Assembly (NCBI GenBank): GCA_946894095.1
Contig: OX335642.1
Span: 23,447,021 to 23,511,020, forward strand
DNA from: Incurvaria masculella
Lineage: Eukaryota > Arthropoda > Insecta > Lepidoptera > Incurvariidae
DNA length: 64,000 bases
Direction of reading: 5' to 3'
The notes under the pieces are model-generated. The model searched no databases, was not told the origin of the DNA, and worked only from the letters and a program-made list of their open reading frames with translations. A program made the translations under genes and the position numbers. Below are positions 12,301-22,220 of this stretch, piece after piece (within the stretch, counting starts at the first letter, position 1; each line of letters opens with the position of its first letter).

Positions 12301-12662
12301 GCATTAGATCCACCTCGATCTTGATAGATGACCTTTTTTTTGTCGTAGAGTTGTCTCGCAACTATCACTTGTCGTCTTTCCGTAGACTTGTCTCGCGTAT
12401 CACATTGATCGTTGTCGCATGTTTCGCCTCGCTCCTAAACAATGCCCACATCCGCAGCGGCCGGCTCATAGACGGCACGAGCGTGGTGCAGGAGTGGTGC
12501 CGCGCGCCGCCACCGCCGCCGCCGGCCGAAGAGAGCGCGTACCGCGCGGAGGGCCGCTCGTACCACCACGCCGCGCCCATCACCGACGTGGCCGTGGTGC
12601 GCGCCACCAAGCCCTACCTCGTCAGCTCCTCGGCAGACGGCGTCATCAACGTGTGGAAGTGA
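303..12662 (+). CDS. Vps15: Vps15 / PIK3R4, regulatory subunit of class III PI3-kinase (3' part, 18 exons)
   Basis: Exons read from GT/AG sites: 303-451, 1757-1900, 2778-2894, 3185-3319, 3909-3984, 4805-4893, 5527-5648, 6575-6684, 7365-7490, 7697-7772, 8129-8224, 8561-8680, 8869-8979, 9530-9699, 10247-10405, 11130-11284, 11796-11974, 12458-12662. Phases match at every junction, giving 778 continuous codons plus one codon split with an exon left of the window. The protein tracks animal Vps15 from HEAT repeats to the last WD40 blade and ends in VWK-stop, as the human protein does. Key matches are [39 protein letters not shown] and GTSVVQEW. Vps15 is a myristoylated pseudokinase-like scaffold that holds Vps34 and Beclin-1 on autophagic and endosomal membranes. 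The N-terminal kinase domain lies upstream. Coding GC rises sharply in exons 14-18. Exon 17 could instead start 12 bp later, after a second in-phase CAG. Confidence 0.93.
676..733 (+). pseudogene. Decayed partial copy of Vps15 exon 1 in the following intron
   Basis: About 58 bases align with 351-409 of the real exon at roughly 80 percent by eye, with a 1-bp deletion. The shared core is GCGTGCTTCTT followed by an ACTGC..TGGTGG block and GTACGTC. The copy is out of frame and has no splice sites of its own. Confidence 0.75.
1262..1648 (-). mobile_element. tRNA-headed SINE, near full length
   Basis: On the minus strand the head has a B-box-like GGATTCAAATCC region near 1585-1595, then GTGCACC-type sequence. 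The body carries CTATGGTTGAA and CATCCAGTTCA-like blocks, and it ends GATATTAGCCATAC. Many copies recur in the window. It lies in the intron after Vps15 exon 1. Confidence 0.7.
2926..3042 (+). pseudogene. Decayed full-length copy of Vps15 exon 3 in the following intron
   Basis: The copy starts after a CAG and repeats the exon to its end. Shared blocks are GTGCGTCG, CCTGCTTAAC, AACTGCAAGAT and AAACTGACGC. Small indels and stops break the frame, and the last CAG|GT donor is now CTG|TT. It begins 31 bp after the real exon 3 ends. Confidence 0.85.
3428..3765. mobile_element. Inverted-repeat element in the intron after Vps15 exon 4
   Basis: CTTCAAACGCAATGTGATGA..GCCTGCCGGCATG on the left and CATGCCGGCAGGCCAGGTGC..TGTGTTTGAAG on the right are inverted relative to each other. 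Confidence 0.6.
4120..4750 (+). mobile_element. SINE interrupted by a GC-rich block
   Basis: Head GTCATGGGTTCAAACCCCGC (4165-4190), body to about 4445, tail ACTAATATCATACC to TGTCCAGTTACATAAA at 4706-4755. About 250 bp of GC-rich unrelated sequence (about 4450-4695) separates body and tail. Confidence 0.65.
5745..5905 (+). mobile_element. LINE 3' end in a Vps15 intron
   Basis: A frame reads [15 protein letters not shown] before stops, then an ATAAATAAATAAATAAG tail and GCTTAAAGCTGCTAGTC. Same class as 16110-16200. Located in the intron after exon 7. Confidence 0.6.
6690..6930 (+). mobile_element. SINE, 3' truncated
   Basis: Head CCAGAGGTTTGGGTTCAAAT, body CTGTATGTCCCCTTCCCC and TCGAAACGGCAATGAAAAAT, ending at CTGTCCAGTTCAAGG. 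In the intron after Vps15 exon 8. Confidence 0.65.
8270..8420 (-). mobile_element. SINE fragment
   Basis: Reverse of the SINE tail: ACACCACATTCGAACTGGGTGCCATGC-type block (8345-8372) and GAGCATGGCTGCATTCAA. Diverged. Confidence 0.45.
8712..8772 (+). pseudogene. Decayed partial copy of Vps15 exon 12 with its acceptor
   Basis: The block ACATCTCG..GACCGCAG copies the real acceptor ACATCTCG..GACTGCAG. It is followed, after a 13-14 bp deletion, by an exon-like stretch that would read [12 protein letters not shown] against [12 protein letters not shown]. No donor follows, so it is probably not used. Confidence 0.8.
9900..10090 (+). mobile_element. LINE 3' end in a Vps15 intron
   Basis: Reads [21 protein letters not shown], the LINE ORF2 C-terminal pattern, followed by an AT-rich tail and TCAAGCTGCTAGTGATA. 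Confidence 0.6.
10442..10510 (+). pseudogene. Partial copy of Vps15 exon 15 with acceptor CAG, frame still open
   Basis: Only 36 bp after the real exon 15, a CAG followed by GCGACGCATTCGGG copies CAG plus GCGACGCTTTCCGG. The copy reads [16 protein letters not shown] against [16 protein letters not shown] and extends to ACCCGGCT. No donor is visible. Differences are mostly substitutions, and the frame has no stop across the copied part. Confidence 0.82.
10610..10740 (+). mobile_element. LINE tail fragment in a Vps15 intron
   Basis: AATAAATAAAGAAGCGCAAG, then CATGATGCTGCTAGTGCATTA and an ATAATATAATAT run, the same tail type as at 5745 and 9900. No coding part remains. Confidence 0.45.
10970..11129 (+). 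repeat. Minisatellite of about 50 bp ending in the exon 16 acceptor
   Basis: Three units share GTGYT..ATA(G)G, a GGCC/GTCAGCAAATATG core, GCA/CAGTGATA and ATATGT. The last unit runs straight into GTTGCACAG, the functional acceptor of Vps15 exon 16. Earlier units carry TATAG at the equivalent place. Confidence 0.7.
11285..11330 (+). pseudogene. Decayed copy of Vps15 exon 16 acceptor and first codons
   Basis: Immediately after the exon 16 donor, the sequence GCTGTATAGGCGAG and then GCGTGTGCGGC repeats the acceptor and start of exon 16 (GTTGCACAGGTGAG, GCGTGTGCGGC). Only about 40 bp are recognisable. Confidence 0.6.
12135..12285. mobile_element. Palindromic MITE in the last Vps15 intron
   Basis: Arms GAGATAAATAGACGTAACAG and its near-perfect reverse at 12265-12285, about 44 bp each. 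A relative at 16270-16335 (TTTTCATTAGTCTTAG to TATTTATCTCAGCC) pairs with GGCTGAGATAAATAG at 15544-15558, suggesting a second copy now split by other insertions. Confidence 0.75.
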
Positions 12663-13746
12663 GGGCACCGCGAGGTTTGACTGACATCAACTTTAGAAGC
12701 ATTGTACATAGTGTACCCAGTCTACTAACACGATTGAATTAACCTGAAAATGGAGCCCACGAAGAGGAAAGAGACTGCTGAGTCTCTCTCGGCCTATTAA
12801 GAGAAAAAAACAGCATAAAAGCCTTCTGATTGGTTGATTTACCCTTAGTCTGCTAGCGGTACCACCAGTGGTATTTCTACAAAAAAATATCATACGAGAG
12901 GTGTCATTGGAAACCCGGTAGGAATTATATATTATGGACTAGCACAGACAGGGCCCAGCCGCAGATCAGTTTTAAAATTTTAAAATATCTACGATACATG
13001 TTAAATTGTGACGAATATTATTGAGAAGAAAATGAAGAGAAACAAATAACAACTGAAGAGCAACAGAAACTGGAAACTGGCGAATTGTATTGATTTTGAG
13101 GCCACTAGAAAAAAAAACATCTAACAATTTCTGCCACCCTGGTTCTTTTGCCCATATCAATATTATTTAAATTCCATAGAAATTCAGTGGGAACAAAGCT
13201 GCGTGGTCACACAAATGAGGCCCAGCCACAGATTATAGTGTTACAAAATTTTAAAATATCGTAACAGTTTCTGTAGCCCTGGTACTTTCGTCAAGGTAAG
13301 AAGTGTCCATGTCACTGTATGTTTGATGGAAAAAGTGTCTAGCCCTCATTCTCCAAACCGCGCGAAAAGGAACATAGTTCCAAAATTAACCAAAGTGTTT
13401 CCTGTATGTAATAACATGGAACAACGAAAACTTTAGTCTTTAGAGGCTTTAATCATGTATATTTTCTCACTACAGGTTCACAATTTAAAAGCCATTATAC
13501 TGCCCTCAATATTTAGTTAATGCCTTTTTAATAAGGAGGGCAGTATGTAACCATATTTTCACTATAGCCACAATATTCAGTTTTATTATTCCCGTGAGGA
13601 TACGGGTTAACTGTATTCAAAAGTTATATTTTTTTAATTGAATTCAATATATATTCAGTAAAATATGTAGATAGGATTATTATAAAATGATTTAAAAAAC
13701 TTGTGTCTCTTTTAAAGTCATATATTTATTGAAATATAGCACTATA

Positions 13747-13752
13747 AATAAA
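13747..13752 (+). promoter_or_regulatory. Candidate polyadenylation signal of Vps15
   Basis: AATAAA lies about 1.1 kb after the stop codon, in AT-rich sequence before the hAT-like MITE. It is the first plain AATAAA that I noticed downstream. The 3' UTR length is not proven. Confidence 0.3.
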
Positions 13753-14142
13753 GTTAGGTGGTACAATAGTGCCATTTCTTTCAACCAGTTTTGTGTATAC
13801 ATAATGTACATAGTAGGTACTATGTATGTCTAGATAATAAGTTTTATTACATTATATATAAATGATGCAATAAGTATTTTTTTATTTTCTTAACAGTAAT
13901 ATAAATTCATATTAAATAATGCTAAATAATTAGAATACACTTTGTCCTGCCACAATATCACAGAAATAGTGCAAAATAGCTACACTAAAATGGTGGTACC
14001 CATAATAAAACAAATCTTAACATTATTCCCCGTGCACAACTACCAGTAGGCAAAGCCGAGAGAGGGTGATCCTGTACACGAAACTAACCAATTTCTGTTG
14101 AGACCAAAACATGTCATCCTTCCCATAATTTTTTGTGTATAG

Positions 14143-14395
14143 CAGGGTTTCTTAACCTGGGAACCATGGACCCCTTGGGGGTCCGTGGCATGAATGCTGG
14201 GGGTCCAACGTTATAGTATAATGTGCGTGATCAATCTAAAAAAGTTAGGAATCTTTACTTTTTCCTTTGGTAATAAAACCTACGTTTTTTTTAAATGCCC
14301 TGTGTTCTTTCCCTTCAATTAAATTTGGGAGGGGCCCATCACACTTTTTTAATTTCGCAAGGGTCCATGTCTACCATAAAGGTTAAGAAACCCTG
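14143..14395 (+). mobile_element. hAT-like MITE, 253 bp
   Basis: Terminal inverted repeats CAGGGTTTCTTAACCT on both ends, flanked by 8-bp target duplications GTGTATAG and GTGTATGG. Interior noncoding. The 8-bp duplication and CAGGG ends are typical of hAT elements. Confidence 0.85.
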
Positions 14396-14756
14396 GTGTA
14401 TGGGTGCAAAAATGTACGTGGAAGTATAACGTAGAACATAATATGTTAATCACCCCCTTTTAGCTTTGACTAATCTTAACTGTACACCGTGTATTAAGCT
14501 TCTGATTGGACACTAAATAAGAATCTCACTACTTTAAATAAGAATTTCATTACCTTGCACTATACTATGTATAGCGATGATGCATTTTATGCATTCAATA
14601 TTCCAAAATAAAATTGCATTTTTGTATTTTAACCTATTAATTTTAAATTACGTTTGATGTTCATTGATTGACTCGTCACATTGGATTGATTTATATTCAA
14701 CCGTACAATCTTAGAAAAGAATTCAAAATACTTATTAAAGATTTGCGACTCTGTTA

Positions 14757-15055
14757 CTAAACAGCGAGCATGGAAGGACGGAAGTAGCGATTAAAACTCA
14801 ATCGTATGGCAGCAACATAGCCACGAGTTAGTGGAAAAAGGCCTGAACTGTAGTTAGTACACTTAATAATTCAGGATGTGCAACATCGAATGTTCGTTGC
14901 ACTAAATAGCTTCCTGTGAAATTCTTACGTGCCCTTACTAAATCAGTAGAAAGCGAATTCGTAAGCGGACTGACTCGCCGGCGCTGCCGCCATTGTATCT
15001 AGTGGGTACGTTGCTACTCCTGGCCTTCCATGCTAGCTCCTACTAATGCTTCTTG
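14757..15055. mobile_element. Inverted-end repeat shared with 60310-60570
   Basis: AGCATGGAAGGACGG and, near the right, CCTTCCATGCTAGCTC are inverted. The internal GAATGTTCGTTGCACTAAATAGC recurs in reverse at 60500-60530, next to MPPE1 exon 60731-60597. Confidence 0.5.
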
Positions 15056-15261
15056 TTTTGTAAAGTGAAAAAGTTTTTTGACATTCAACTGTTTATCGTT
15101 GAGATAAACAATCGAATCTTACACAATCTTAACCCTTTAAAAAGTAAACTTTTCATCAGAACAATTATCTTAGCATGCAAAGTTCACAGCACAAAAAGTT
15201 TGTGATATGTTAAGATGCCACATCTTAACATAGTACGGACTTGACATGTAGACGTCTGGGC

Positions 15262-18200
15262 CTATATGTAGCCGTTGTCTACGCAATGCACGACGTTATT
15301 GGCTTCGCGTAGACGCGCCTTCTGAGTCTTCATCGGCTTTATTGTCCAGATGTCATTGATGTTTAGCTTCTCGTCGCCCTGAAATGTGCAACAGAGTTAG
15401 TTTCATATGTCGATCTATGCCAACGTTGAAGATTACAGACAAATACGACATGTGATTTTAAACCCTATAATGATTAATTACTGATGTGACAGCTGCCGTG
15501 CGAAAGCTCCAAATAATTGATTCTGTCCCAGCGCCGGACTGAGGCTGAGATAAATAGCCTTAAGGTGGCCCAACCCGTCAGGACTAACTCATTCGCGGGC
15601 ACGCTACAAAACCCTGCTGTTGCGCTCTGGGACCTTCTCTGTTTCAAAGAATAAGACAGACTCCTTGAAGAGGAAGATGCAACATGTCCACAAAAAAGAC
15701 AATGTGCATAGTGTATGATTTGGTAAGATTTACGAAAATTTTAATTACAAAACCGCTTATGGCTAAAAATAAACCACGACCGCTGTAGTAAAAAATAATA
15801 AGTAAATAAATAAAAAAACCAAATAGATTATAAATCTTGATTAAATAAGCTATGTCTGATGACTTATCTTTTTAAAATGTTCTTACTTTATCATTGTGTA
15901 ATCCACCTCCAAAGTTATTGTATAAAACGCGCGAAAAATTCGAACTTTCGGACCTTATAACTTAGAAACCAAACACAATTGCCCAATGCCACTGTCAGCT
16001 CAACAAACCCGAGACAACACTTCCTGTCGAATAGAGCAGTTGAAATGTGGAACAAGCTGCCAGAAGATGTCGTTGAAGCACCCACCACCAATTCTTTTAA
16101 AAACAGGCTTGACAAACACCTAAAAACACTAAACTAAAGTAACCGTAATAACAAAGCACCAGTGAAACCAGACATGAACACATCAGCTTAGGCTGCTCGT
16201 TCATCAAATTAATAAATAAATTAAAAAAAACAATTTTACAGGATTTGGTCCATACAAAATGTGCCAAAGTGACGTCACAGAGTAATACTTTTCATTAGTC
16301 TTAGTTACGGTTACTACTATTTATCTCAGCCTTTGGCCGCTCTAGGCCTATGGAAGATCGCCGCCCCATTATTTTAATGAAAGCTCATGCAGCCGATTTG
16401 GGTAGAATGCTGGGATTTTTTCAGAATGATCGGAAGTTGTCAGATTTTAATAAAAAAATATCACTTCATTATATTTCGGTATGTTTTTATTTTTTATAAT
16501 TATCTATTTTCAGTAAAAAAAACTGAAATGAACCAAAGAACAATTTTTTTTTATGTTTTTACGTCAAGATTTTTTGATCTAAAAGGTTAATTAAAACGTA
16601 CAGTCGTAGAATTTGACAATATATTTTAGAATCCATAATGTCAAAAACCTAGCAAAATTTTAAGAGCATGTAAACAGTTATCACTCCTTGTATGGGGAAT
16701 GGATACGGTAACGACTCTCTTAAGTACATGGTACTTATATACATTTACATACATATAGAAAAAATTACAAATGCCCCATCACATCTGTTCTGTTTATCAC
16801 TCTACAGACATACTGCTTTAGGTGGACATTGCAGGTGTCATGCCACAACCTTCGAAGAAGACCATATCCGTACCGTCTGAATAGAAAGAAATTATAATCA
16901 CCTCCATTTCCATGCTGGGCGCATCCTCCGGATCCAACACGATGAATGGAGTGGACTCGAAGCTGAACGCCAGCCCGAAGAACGAATATTCCTTCACCTC
17001 TTGCCTGAACACCTCCCAAGAGTAGACCCTCTCCGGGTCCGTCCCCAGCGATCTTATCTGATCGGCCAGGCTATCGTAGTAATACTTCAACATTGTCTCG
17101 TAGTATTCCTTGCGCAGATCCTGACTCGTGCACGCGTAGATGAAGAAAGACACGTCTAGAACAGGAGTCGCACACCGCACCAGCTGGAAATCTATGAGCT
17201 TCGCATCTGTAGGCTTCGTCGCGTTCTCGTACTTGTACAAAAAGTTATTCGTCCAGGAGTCGCCGTGCGATATCACCCCATTTTCCAGCGTATTCTGTGT
17301 TGCGTTGCACAGCTTCGGATAGATCTTAGGAGACGCGAATTCTTTTACTTTTTCCAGGTATATAGAGTCTGGGTACTCTTTCCCGACAGCGTCTATGGCG
17401 ATTCCGCACAGACGCTTCCAGAACTGTTCGTACCACCCCCAGAGCTCCGGCTTGTAGTAGGTCTCGAATATGTGCTTCCGCATGCTGTGAAACGTCTCCA
17501 GCTCCTGATCTTTCATTGCAAACGATATAGCGTGGAATTTTGCGAAACTCTTCAAAGTGACCTTGCAGTGTTCGTAATCGATCCCCTCCTGACGAATGGG
17601 GCATCCGTAATTCTGCAAACTTACGTCTTCCAGGGCCAATATGTCATTCTCACCGTCTACATATCCAGCAAACATCTTGGTGTAGTTATCGAACGGGGCT
17701 TTTAAGTCCTTCTTGGCCTGGAACTTGAGCATCTCCGGTAGGACATACTGGTAGAACTGTATTTCGTTCCGGAAGAACTCGTCCAAGCGGTAGGTCAATC
17801 GGCGGCACTTGCTTTTTGGAATACTTTTGAGGATTACTTGTATGTGCTCTTCAGTTCCCTTGTCATCTTCTCCGAACAGTTTAATCCTGATGAGGTCGCT
17901 CAGGAAAGAATCTCCCTTTCCGGTTTCCCCGACATACTGGAAGAACAAAGTTGTTTTCAATTTGTGAAGAGGTAAAATCAAGAGTCCAACGAGAGAGGAG
18001 AGAAAAGGCTACAATACATTGCTGATATACTTAAGTCTACCTCTCTACTTATTTCCTGCATATATAAGCTTGCTACAAGTATCTCAAACATCGAGTAAGT
18101 ATGGATGGGGTCGGCGACACGATCTGGACTGTATAGCGGCAGTGTAGCCACTTTTTGGTGATAATAATAATAATCATAATTCTTTATTTTTACCAAAAAT

Positions 18201-20531
18201 GCATTTCACATACAGTTTGACTCATAGCCCCCACACTAGGATTCCCTGTGTTGTGGGGGATATTTTCCTTAAGGTGGCCCAACCCGGCGGGCCTAACTCC
18301 TTCGCGGGCACGGTACAAAACCGTGCTGTTGAGCTCTGGGACCTTCTCTGTTTCAAAGAATAAGACAGGCTCCGTGATGAGGAAGATGCAACATGTCCAC
18401 AAAAATGAACATGTGCATAGTGTATGATTTGGTAAGATTTACGAAAATTTTAATTTAAAAACGACTTATAGCTAAAAGTAAACCACGACCGCTGTAGTAA
18501 AAAATCGAACAAAAACCAAATAGATTATAAATCTTGATTAAATAAGCTATGTCTGATGACTAATCTTTTTAAGATGTTCTTACTTTATCATTGCGTAATC
18601 CACCTCCAAAGTTATTGTATAAAACGCGCGAAAAATGCGAACTTTCGGACCTTATAACTTAGAAATCAAACACCATTTTACAATGCCAATGGTCATCAGA
18701 CATCTAGTTCGATCAAATAAAGCTATTTTGAGCAAAATTTTGGATCTCTGACAAGAAATATGGGCGTGATCTTCTTTCCCCTTTTGTATGGGGAGATGAG
18801 CGGGATGGGCCACCTTAAGTTTACCATATCAACATTTTCAGAACAAAGTATAAATATGAAATACACTGACAGAAAGAGGTTTGATAAATAATAATTGGGA
18901 CATGCAGAGCGAATAAGTGACTAAAGAATGAAAAACAGGTTTACAAAGTAGAAGTCTGCCATGACCAGGGGGCTTACCATGGTAAGTAACTCACCGGGTG
19001 AATAGCAGACGAAAAGGCAAGATGATTAACCCTTTCACCGCCAAGGTTTTTTGGCATAATCCTTCTCAATACGCCACACTATAATTATTTCGATAATATG
19101 CAGTCTTGAATTGTTGTTTGTTTTGTTGCAAATAGTGTGTTTCCACTGTTTAAACAGTAGAAATCTAATTAACGATAGTATGTACTGTGCAATTATGTAA
19201 ATAAAACACATTATTTCATAATCAGTAAAGTTTTATTAATGTTTGAAGTGGATTAGTTTTCTGTCAGATATATCCGACGATGGCGCCTGCTGAATGCCTT
19301 GCGTGTGACGGATATATACGTTCCTGGCGGGGAAAGGTTATTTGTAAAACGACTTGTTATTTAGCCATGTGAACTTAAATTTACCAGCTGGCATGGTTCA
19401 AATTGCAACTACATGTCAGATTTAGTCACTATTCTGCCTGTTCACCTGCTATTTGCTATTTATTTACCATTTTAGCCACCGAGATTGACAAAGTACTTTG
19501 TAAAGGCCAGGGGCTGAACCGGCGTAAAATGTGAGAAAAGATGTGAATTCGATCAATTCTTCACCCACCAATCAGAACTGATTGCCAAATCTACCCACTA
19601 AGAGCGGAAAAGGTATGACATAAACGCGTCTGGTTGGTGCAGAATTGATCGTTCCCATTTTCCCTCACATTTTACATTGCTTATCCCCCGGTCGTGGCAC
19701 CCGTTATTGTAGAGCACGTAGAAAAGGGCGTATCCCTTTTCCCCTCGTATCTGTAGAGAAAGCCTATAGACTAGGAGGTCGCGACAAAAATGGTAACGAT
19801 AACGTAAATGGCTGAAACTGGGTTCACGGGATAAAGTACAACCCTCTGAAGCTAAATATGTCAGTCTGCCTGTTCCAAGTGGTTGCGTTACGTATATAAG
19901 GCGCCTGAAAAAGCAGTTATGGTGACAAAAAATACATATGATAAAGTAAATGGATGCAAATGACGAAGCATGAAAGTATCAAACATACTTGCTTAGCAAT
20001 ACAAAACCTGAACAAATCTTTGGTTGCATTTAGTAGTTATACGCGATTTAGGTTACAGATATAACTTTAGGTATATTTAAGTATTTAATTAAGTAACTGT
20101 CTGGTTATTGTTGTATAATTAATAGGTATCAATGTTTCCAGATAATCAGTATATTCATCAGCAGGTACATACCAGCATCTATTTTATATAGCCAATCTAG
20201 AAAACGCAACCACTTGGCACGGGCAGACCGACATATTTAGCATCAGAGGGTTGGTCTCTAACATGTGAACCCAGATTCAGCCATTTACCTTATCGTGACC
20301 AAAAATGTCGTGACCTCCCGGAATACTACCCCCCTCGCGGAAGTGGCGTGATGGTATGCATGCGAATACTATTTCCCCACAGCATGTGCTCCACGCTGAA
20401 GCCAAGGCATTCACCTCCCAATGCGTGAAGGTCAGTGGCTTGCCGAACCAGCTCGTGAGGTGTCGGCTGAGGAACTCGTTGGTGAGCACCGGAGATACCG
20501 CTTCCAGCGACGTGTGGTCCACTTCGCTCAT
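15262..20531 (-). CDS. Ecdysteroid-kinase-like (EcKL/CHK) gene 1, three exons
   Basis: Exons on the minus strand: 20531-20415 (117 bp), 17936-16902 (1035 bp), 15378-15262 (117 bp), all phase 0, 422 aa. The start is the ATG of MSEVDHTSLEAVSP; this exon ends THWE at GAG|GTGAAT. Exon 2 begins YVGETGKGDSF after CTTCCAG. The last exon reads GDEKLNINDIW to VHCVDNGYI-stop. Family marks (EcKinase, PF02958 / CHK) are VILKSIP (Lys about 76), LALEDV (139-144), HGDSWTNN (263-270) and DFQ (288-290), forming the APH-like fold with catalytic HGD and metal-binding DFQ. Members phosphorylate ecdysteroids or are implicated in detoxification; the substrate here is unknown. It converges with Vps15 and is the leftmost of three tandem paralogues. 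Intron 1 (about 2.5 kb) is full of MITEs. Confidence 0.9.
15564..15995. mobile_element. TTAA MITE (family 2), right end lost
   Basis: Begins TTAAGGTGGCCCAACCC at 15560 and follows the 18273 copy through GTGCATAGTGTATGATTTGG to CTTTCGGACCTTATAACTTAG. It stops near 15995, where LINE-derived sequence begins. Confidence 0.75.
15996..16215 (+). mobile_element. LINE 3' end (RT C-terminus and tail)
   Basis: One frame reads VEMWNKLPEDVVEAP and NSFKNRLDKHLKTLN-stop, the C-terminal signature of CR1/Jockey-like LINE ORF2. An AATAAATAAAT-type tail follows (about 16204-16215). 5' truncated. Confidence 0.75.
18273..18814. mobile_element. TTAA-flanked MITE (family 2, full copy) in EcKL gene 1 intron
   Basis: TTAA at 18269-18272 and 18815-18818; ends GGTGGCCCAACCCG and, reversed, GGTGGCCCATCCCG. 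542 bp, noncoding. TTAA targets fit piggyBac-type mobilisation. Confidence 0.85.
19030..19337. mobile_element. piggyBac-type MITE
   Basis: TTAACCCTTTCACCGCCAAGG at the left and TTCCTGGCGGGGAAAGGTTAT at the right form inverted ends next to TTAA. Noncoding inside. Lies within another diverged repeat in EcKL gene 1 intron 1. Confidence 0.65.
19508..19692. mobile_element. Short MITE with GGGG ends
   Basis: GGGGCTGAACC..GTAAAATGTGAG and, reversed, GGGGATAAGC..GTAAAATGTGAGGG form inverted ends about 27 bp long. Confidence 0.6.
19774..20318. mobile_element. Long inverted-repeat element, about 117-bp arms
   Basis: Left arm GGAGGTCGCGACA, GGTAAATGGCTGAA-like, CTAAATATGTCAGTCTGCC and CCAAGTGGTTGCGTT. 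The right arm (20190-20318) is its reverse with about 10-15 percent differences. It lies about 100 bp past the donor of EcKL gene 1 exon 1. Confidence 0.75.
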
Positions 20532-20769
20532 CGTGCTGGGAACACCAACGACAATAGAATCATGATTCAACTCAATGCGTCAGGGGGCGATGGATTTTCC
20601 CTTTCAGACCCGAAAGACGAATGCTGAGCAATAAAACTGGTTTGTACCAGTTTACAGGCCCAGCCAAATAACTAGAACATACCATGCCAGCGAGCAACGA
20701 AGCACGGGAGTAGAAACCGAAATTCTGTGTATGGGGGTGACGTAGCCACTTTTGCATACACAAATTGTG

Positions 20770-21110
20770 ATACTATCAAAATGTTTTTATTACAGGATAG
20801 GGCTTATACCACGCCTAATAACATGGTACTAGCCAAACACACTATACAGGCAGTAGGTGCCATGCCAGGACCTTCTTTATATTGCATAGTTACGTTCAAC
20901 TAGATAGAAAGCACGGACTATTTTCATCGATGCTTCAACCATTGTTCATTTAATGAGATGGCACCAACCCAGGTGAATCAACCCTACCACCTATATATTA
21001 AGGAAGGAGACATACAGTTTTACGTGGAAACCGAACTACGGATGACAAATCTCTTAGTCGCCTCTTACGACATGCACGGGAAGAAATGCAGTGGGGCCGA
21101 TTTTACCTAC
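20770..21110 (-). mobile_element. SINE, diverged
   Basis: Reverse blocks GTGCCATGCCAGGACCTTC (20860), GCTTCAACCATTGTTCAT (20931) and ACCTACAGTTTTAC-like text near 21010. It lies beyond the EcKL gene 1 first exon. Confidence 0.55.
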
Positions 21111-21477
21111 GTAACTCTTTGCCAATGAAAAAAAACTGGTTGGTGCTTTGCTCCGTTGATACGTTAACGAAGAATAAAAGCAACAAAAACACTTTAAAAT
21201 GCATAACATAAGTGGGGAAAACAACTCTATACAATCACTGTCGCAATGATATTTATCTTGTCCGACTTATCATGAAGTGGTGTCGGCCAACACTGCAAAT
21301 GTTTTAGATAGCACAGCGATAATAACTCTGCCACAACCATTTTAGAATTTGCATGGTATTTATATACCTACATAAAATGCAGGCAATATTTTAGGCTTTC
21401 ATTGCAAAAGAACAAAAACATACCTAGATGGTGATCGCCTCTATAATGCTTGCATGCATGTTTTAATTTTTTTTATG

Positions 21478-22220
21478 AAATCTGACATGGATGGCTAATA
21501 TCACACAACTAGCGTAGCCCAATACACCACATTCCCGAAGGAATTAGCTGCCATGTCCGGACGTTCCCTTTATGATGATGGATGGAAAACACAGACAATA
21601 TTTGATTGTCACTTCAACCAGTTTCATCCAATGCGGTGGTACGAATCTCGGCGGGCTTAAGAACGGCCCGTAAGCTATGCTCCCCATACAAACGTAGTTT
21701 ACTAATCATTTGGAAACCGCTATTCCAAATAAATTGATATTTAATATCTAATATCAGGTAACAAATATCTGTGTCTGCATGCTTTTGTTTTTTTGAAAAA
21801 TACAAACCGAATGAAATGAATGCAAAACGAAAATCTTCATACGAATTTTGTTTTCTCTGTGGTTTGACCCAGAATACATTTACCGAAAAAACAAAGGCAT
21901 GCAGACACAGATATTTGTAGCCTAATATTAGATATCAAATATCAAGTATGTTGGAACAGTGGTTTTCAAATTATTAGTAAGCTACGTTTGTATGGGAGGC
22001 AAAATTTTCAGGTGCTTACGGGCCGACCTTAACCCTACCACCTAGTTGGGGTAATGGACCTACAGTTTTACATGGGCTCTGAATGATAGAACAGCTCGCA
22101 TCCGTAACGAAATGCACTTATCCAACTCAGAAAGAGAAACTGGTGCATGATCGGGGCGAGGATTTGAACCCATAACCTCTCGCATGAAAGGCACACACCC
22201 CTACACCATGAGCTGTACAT
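21478..22220 (-). mobile_element. SINE split by a TTAA MITE
   Basis: Two halves, 21478-21660 and 22029-22220, join into one minus-strand SINE around the MITE. The head (TTTGAACCCATAACCTCTCG reversed) is at 22160-22195. Confidence 0.75.
21661..22028. mobile_element. TTAA-flanked MITE (family 1, copy 1) inside a SINE
   Basis: TTAA at 21657-21660 and 22029-22032. Inverted ends share CGGCCCGTAAGC, then CATACAAACGTAG with the reverse CTACGTTTGTATGGG. It divides a minus-strand SINE at its GGGCTTAACCC target. Confidence 0.85.

Larger units (their letters stand above)
8129..12662 (+). other. Vps15: Vps15 C-terminal WD40 propeller, exons 11-18
   Basis: Exon 11 carries the pre-propeller motif [15 protein letters not shown]. 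Later exons carry blade signatures: [10 protein letters not shown] (exon 12), [10 protein letters not shown] (13), [11 protein letters not shown] (14), [11 protein letters not shown] (15), [11 protein letters not shown] (16), [12 protein letters not shown] (17) and [15 protein letters not shown] (18). This is the expected seven-bladed propeller. Codons in exons 14-18 are strongly G/C-ending, unlike the AT-rich introns around them. Confidence 0.88.
12663..15261. other. Spacer between Vps15 and EcKL gene 1
   Basis: Convergent 3' ends. Holds the presumed Vps15 3' UTR, a partial local duplication (GGGCCCAGCCGCAGAT near 12952 and GAGGCCCAGCCACAGAT near 13217, with CCCTGGT.CTTT following both), the hAT-like MITE and the 14757 repeat. 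No further gene seen. Confidence 0.6.

Noticed and set aside
16818..16901. C-terminal extension of EcKL gene 1 exon 2 (VIIISFYSDG...)
   Set aside because: All three paralogues have GAG|GTGATT at the same place and a conserved 117-bp last exon downstream, so this is intron read-through.
17937..17981. Upstream Met start for EcKL gene 1 (MILPLHKLK...)
   Set aside because: This stretch is intron: a pyrimidine tract and CAG precede YVGETGKG in all three paralogues, and a homologous first exon exists at 20531-20415.
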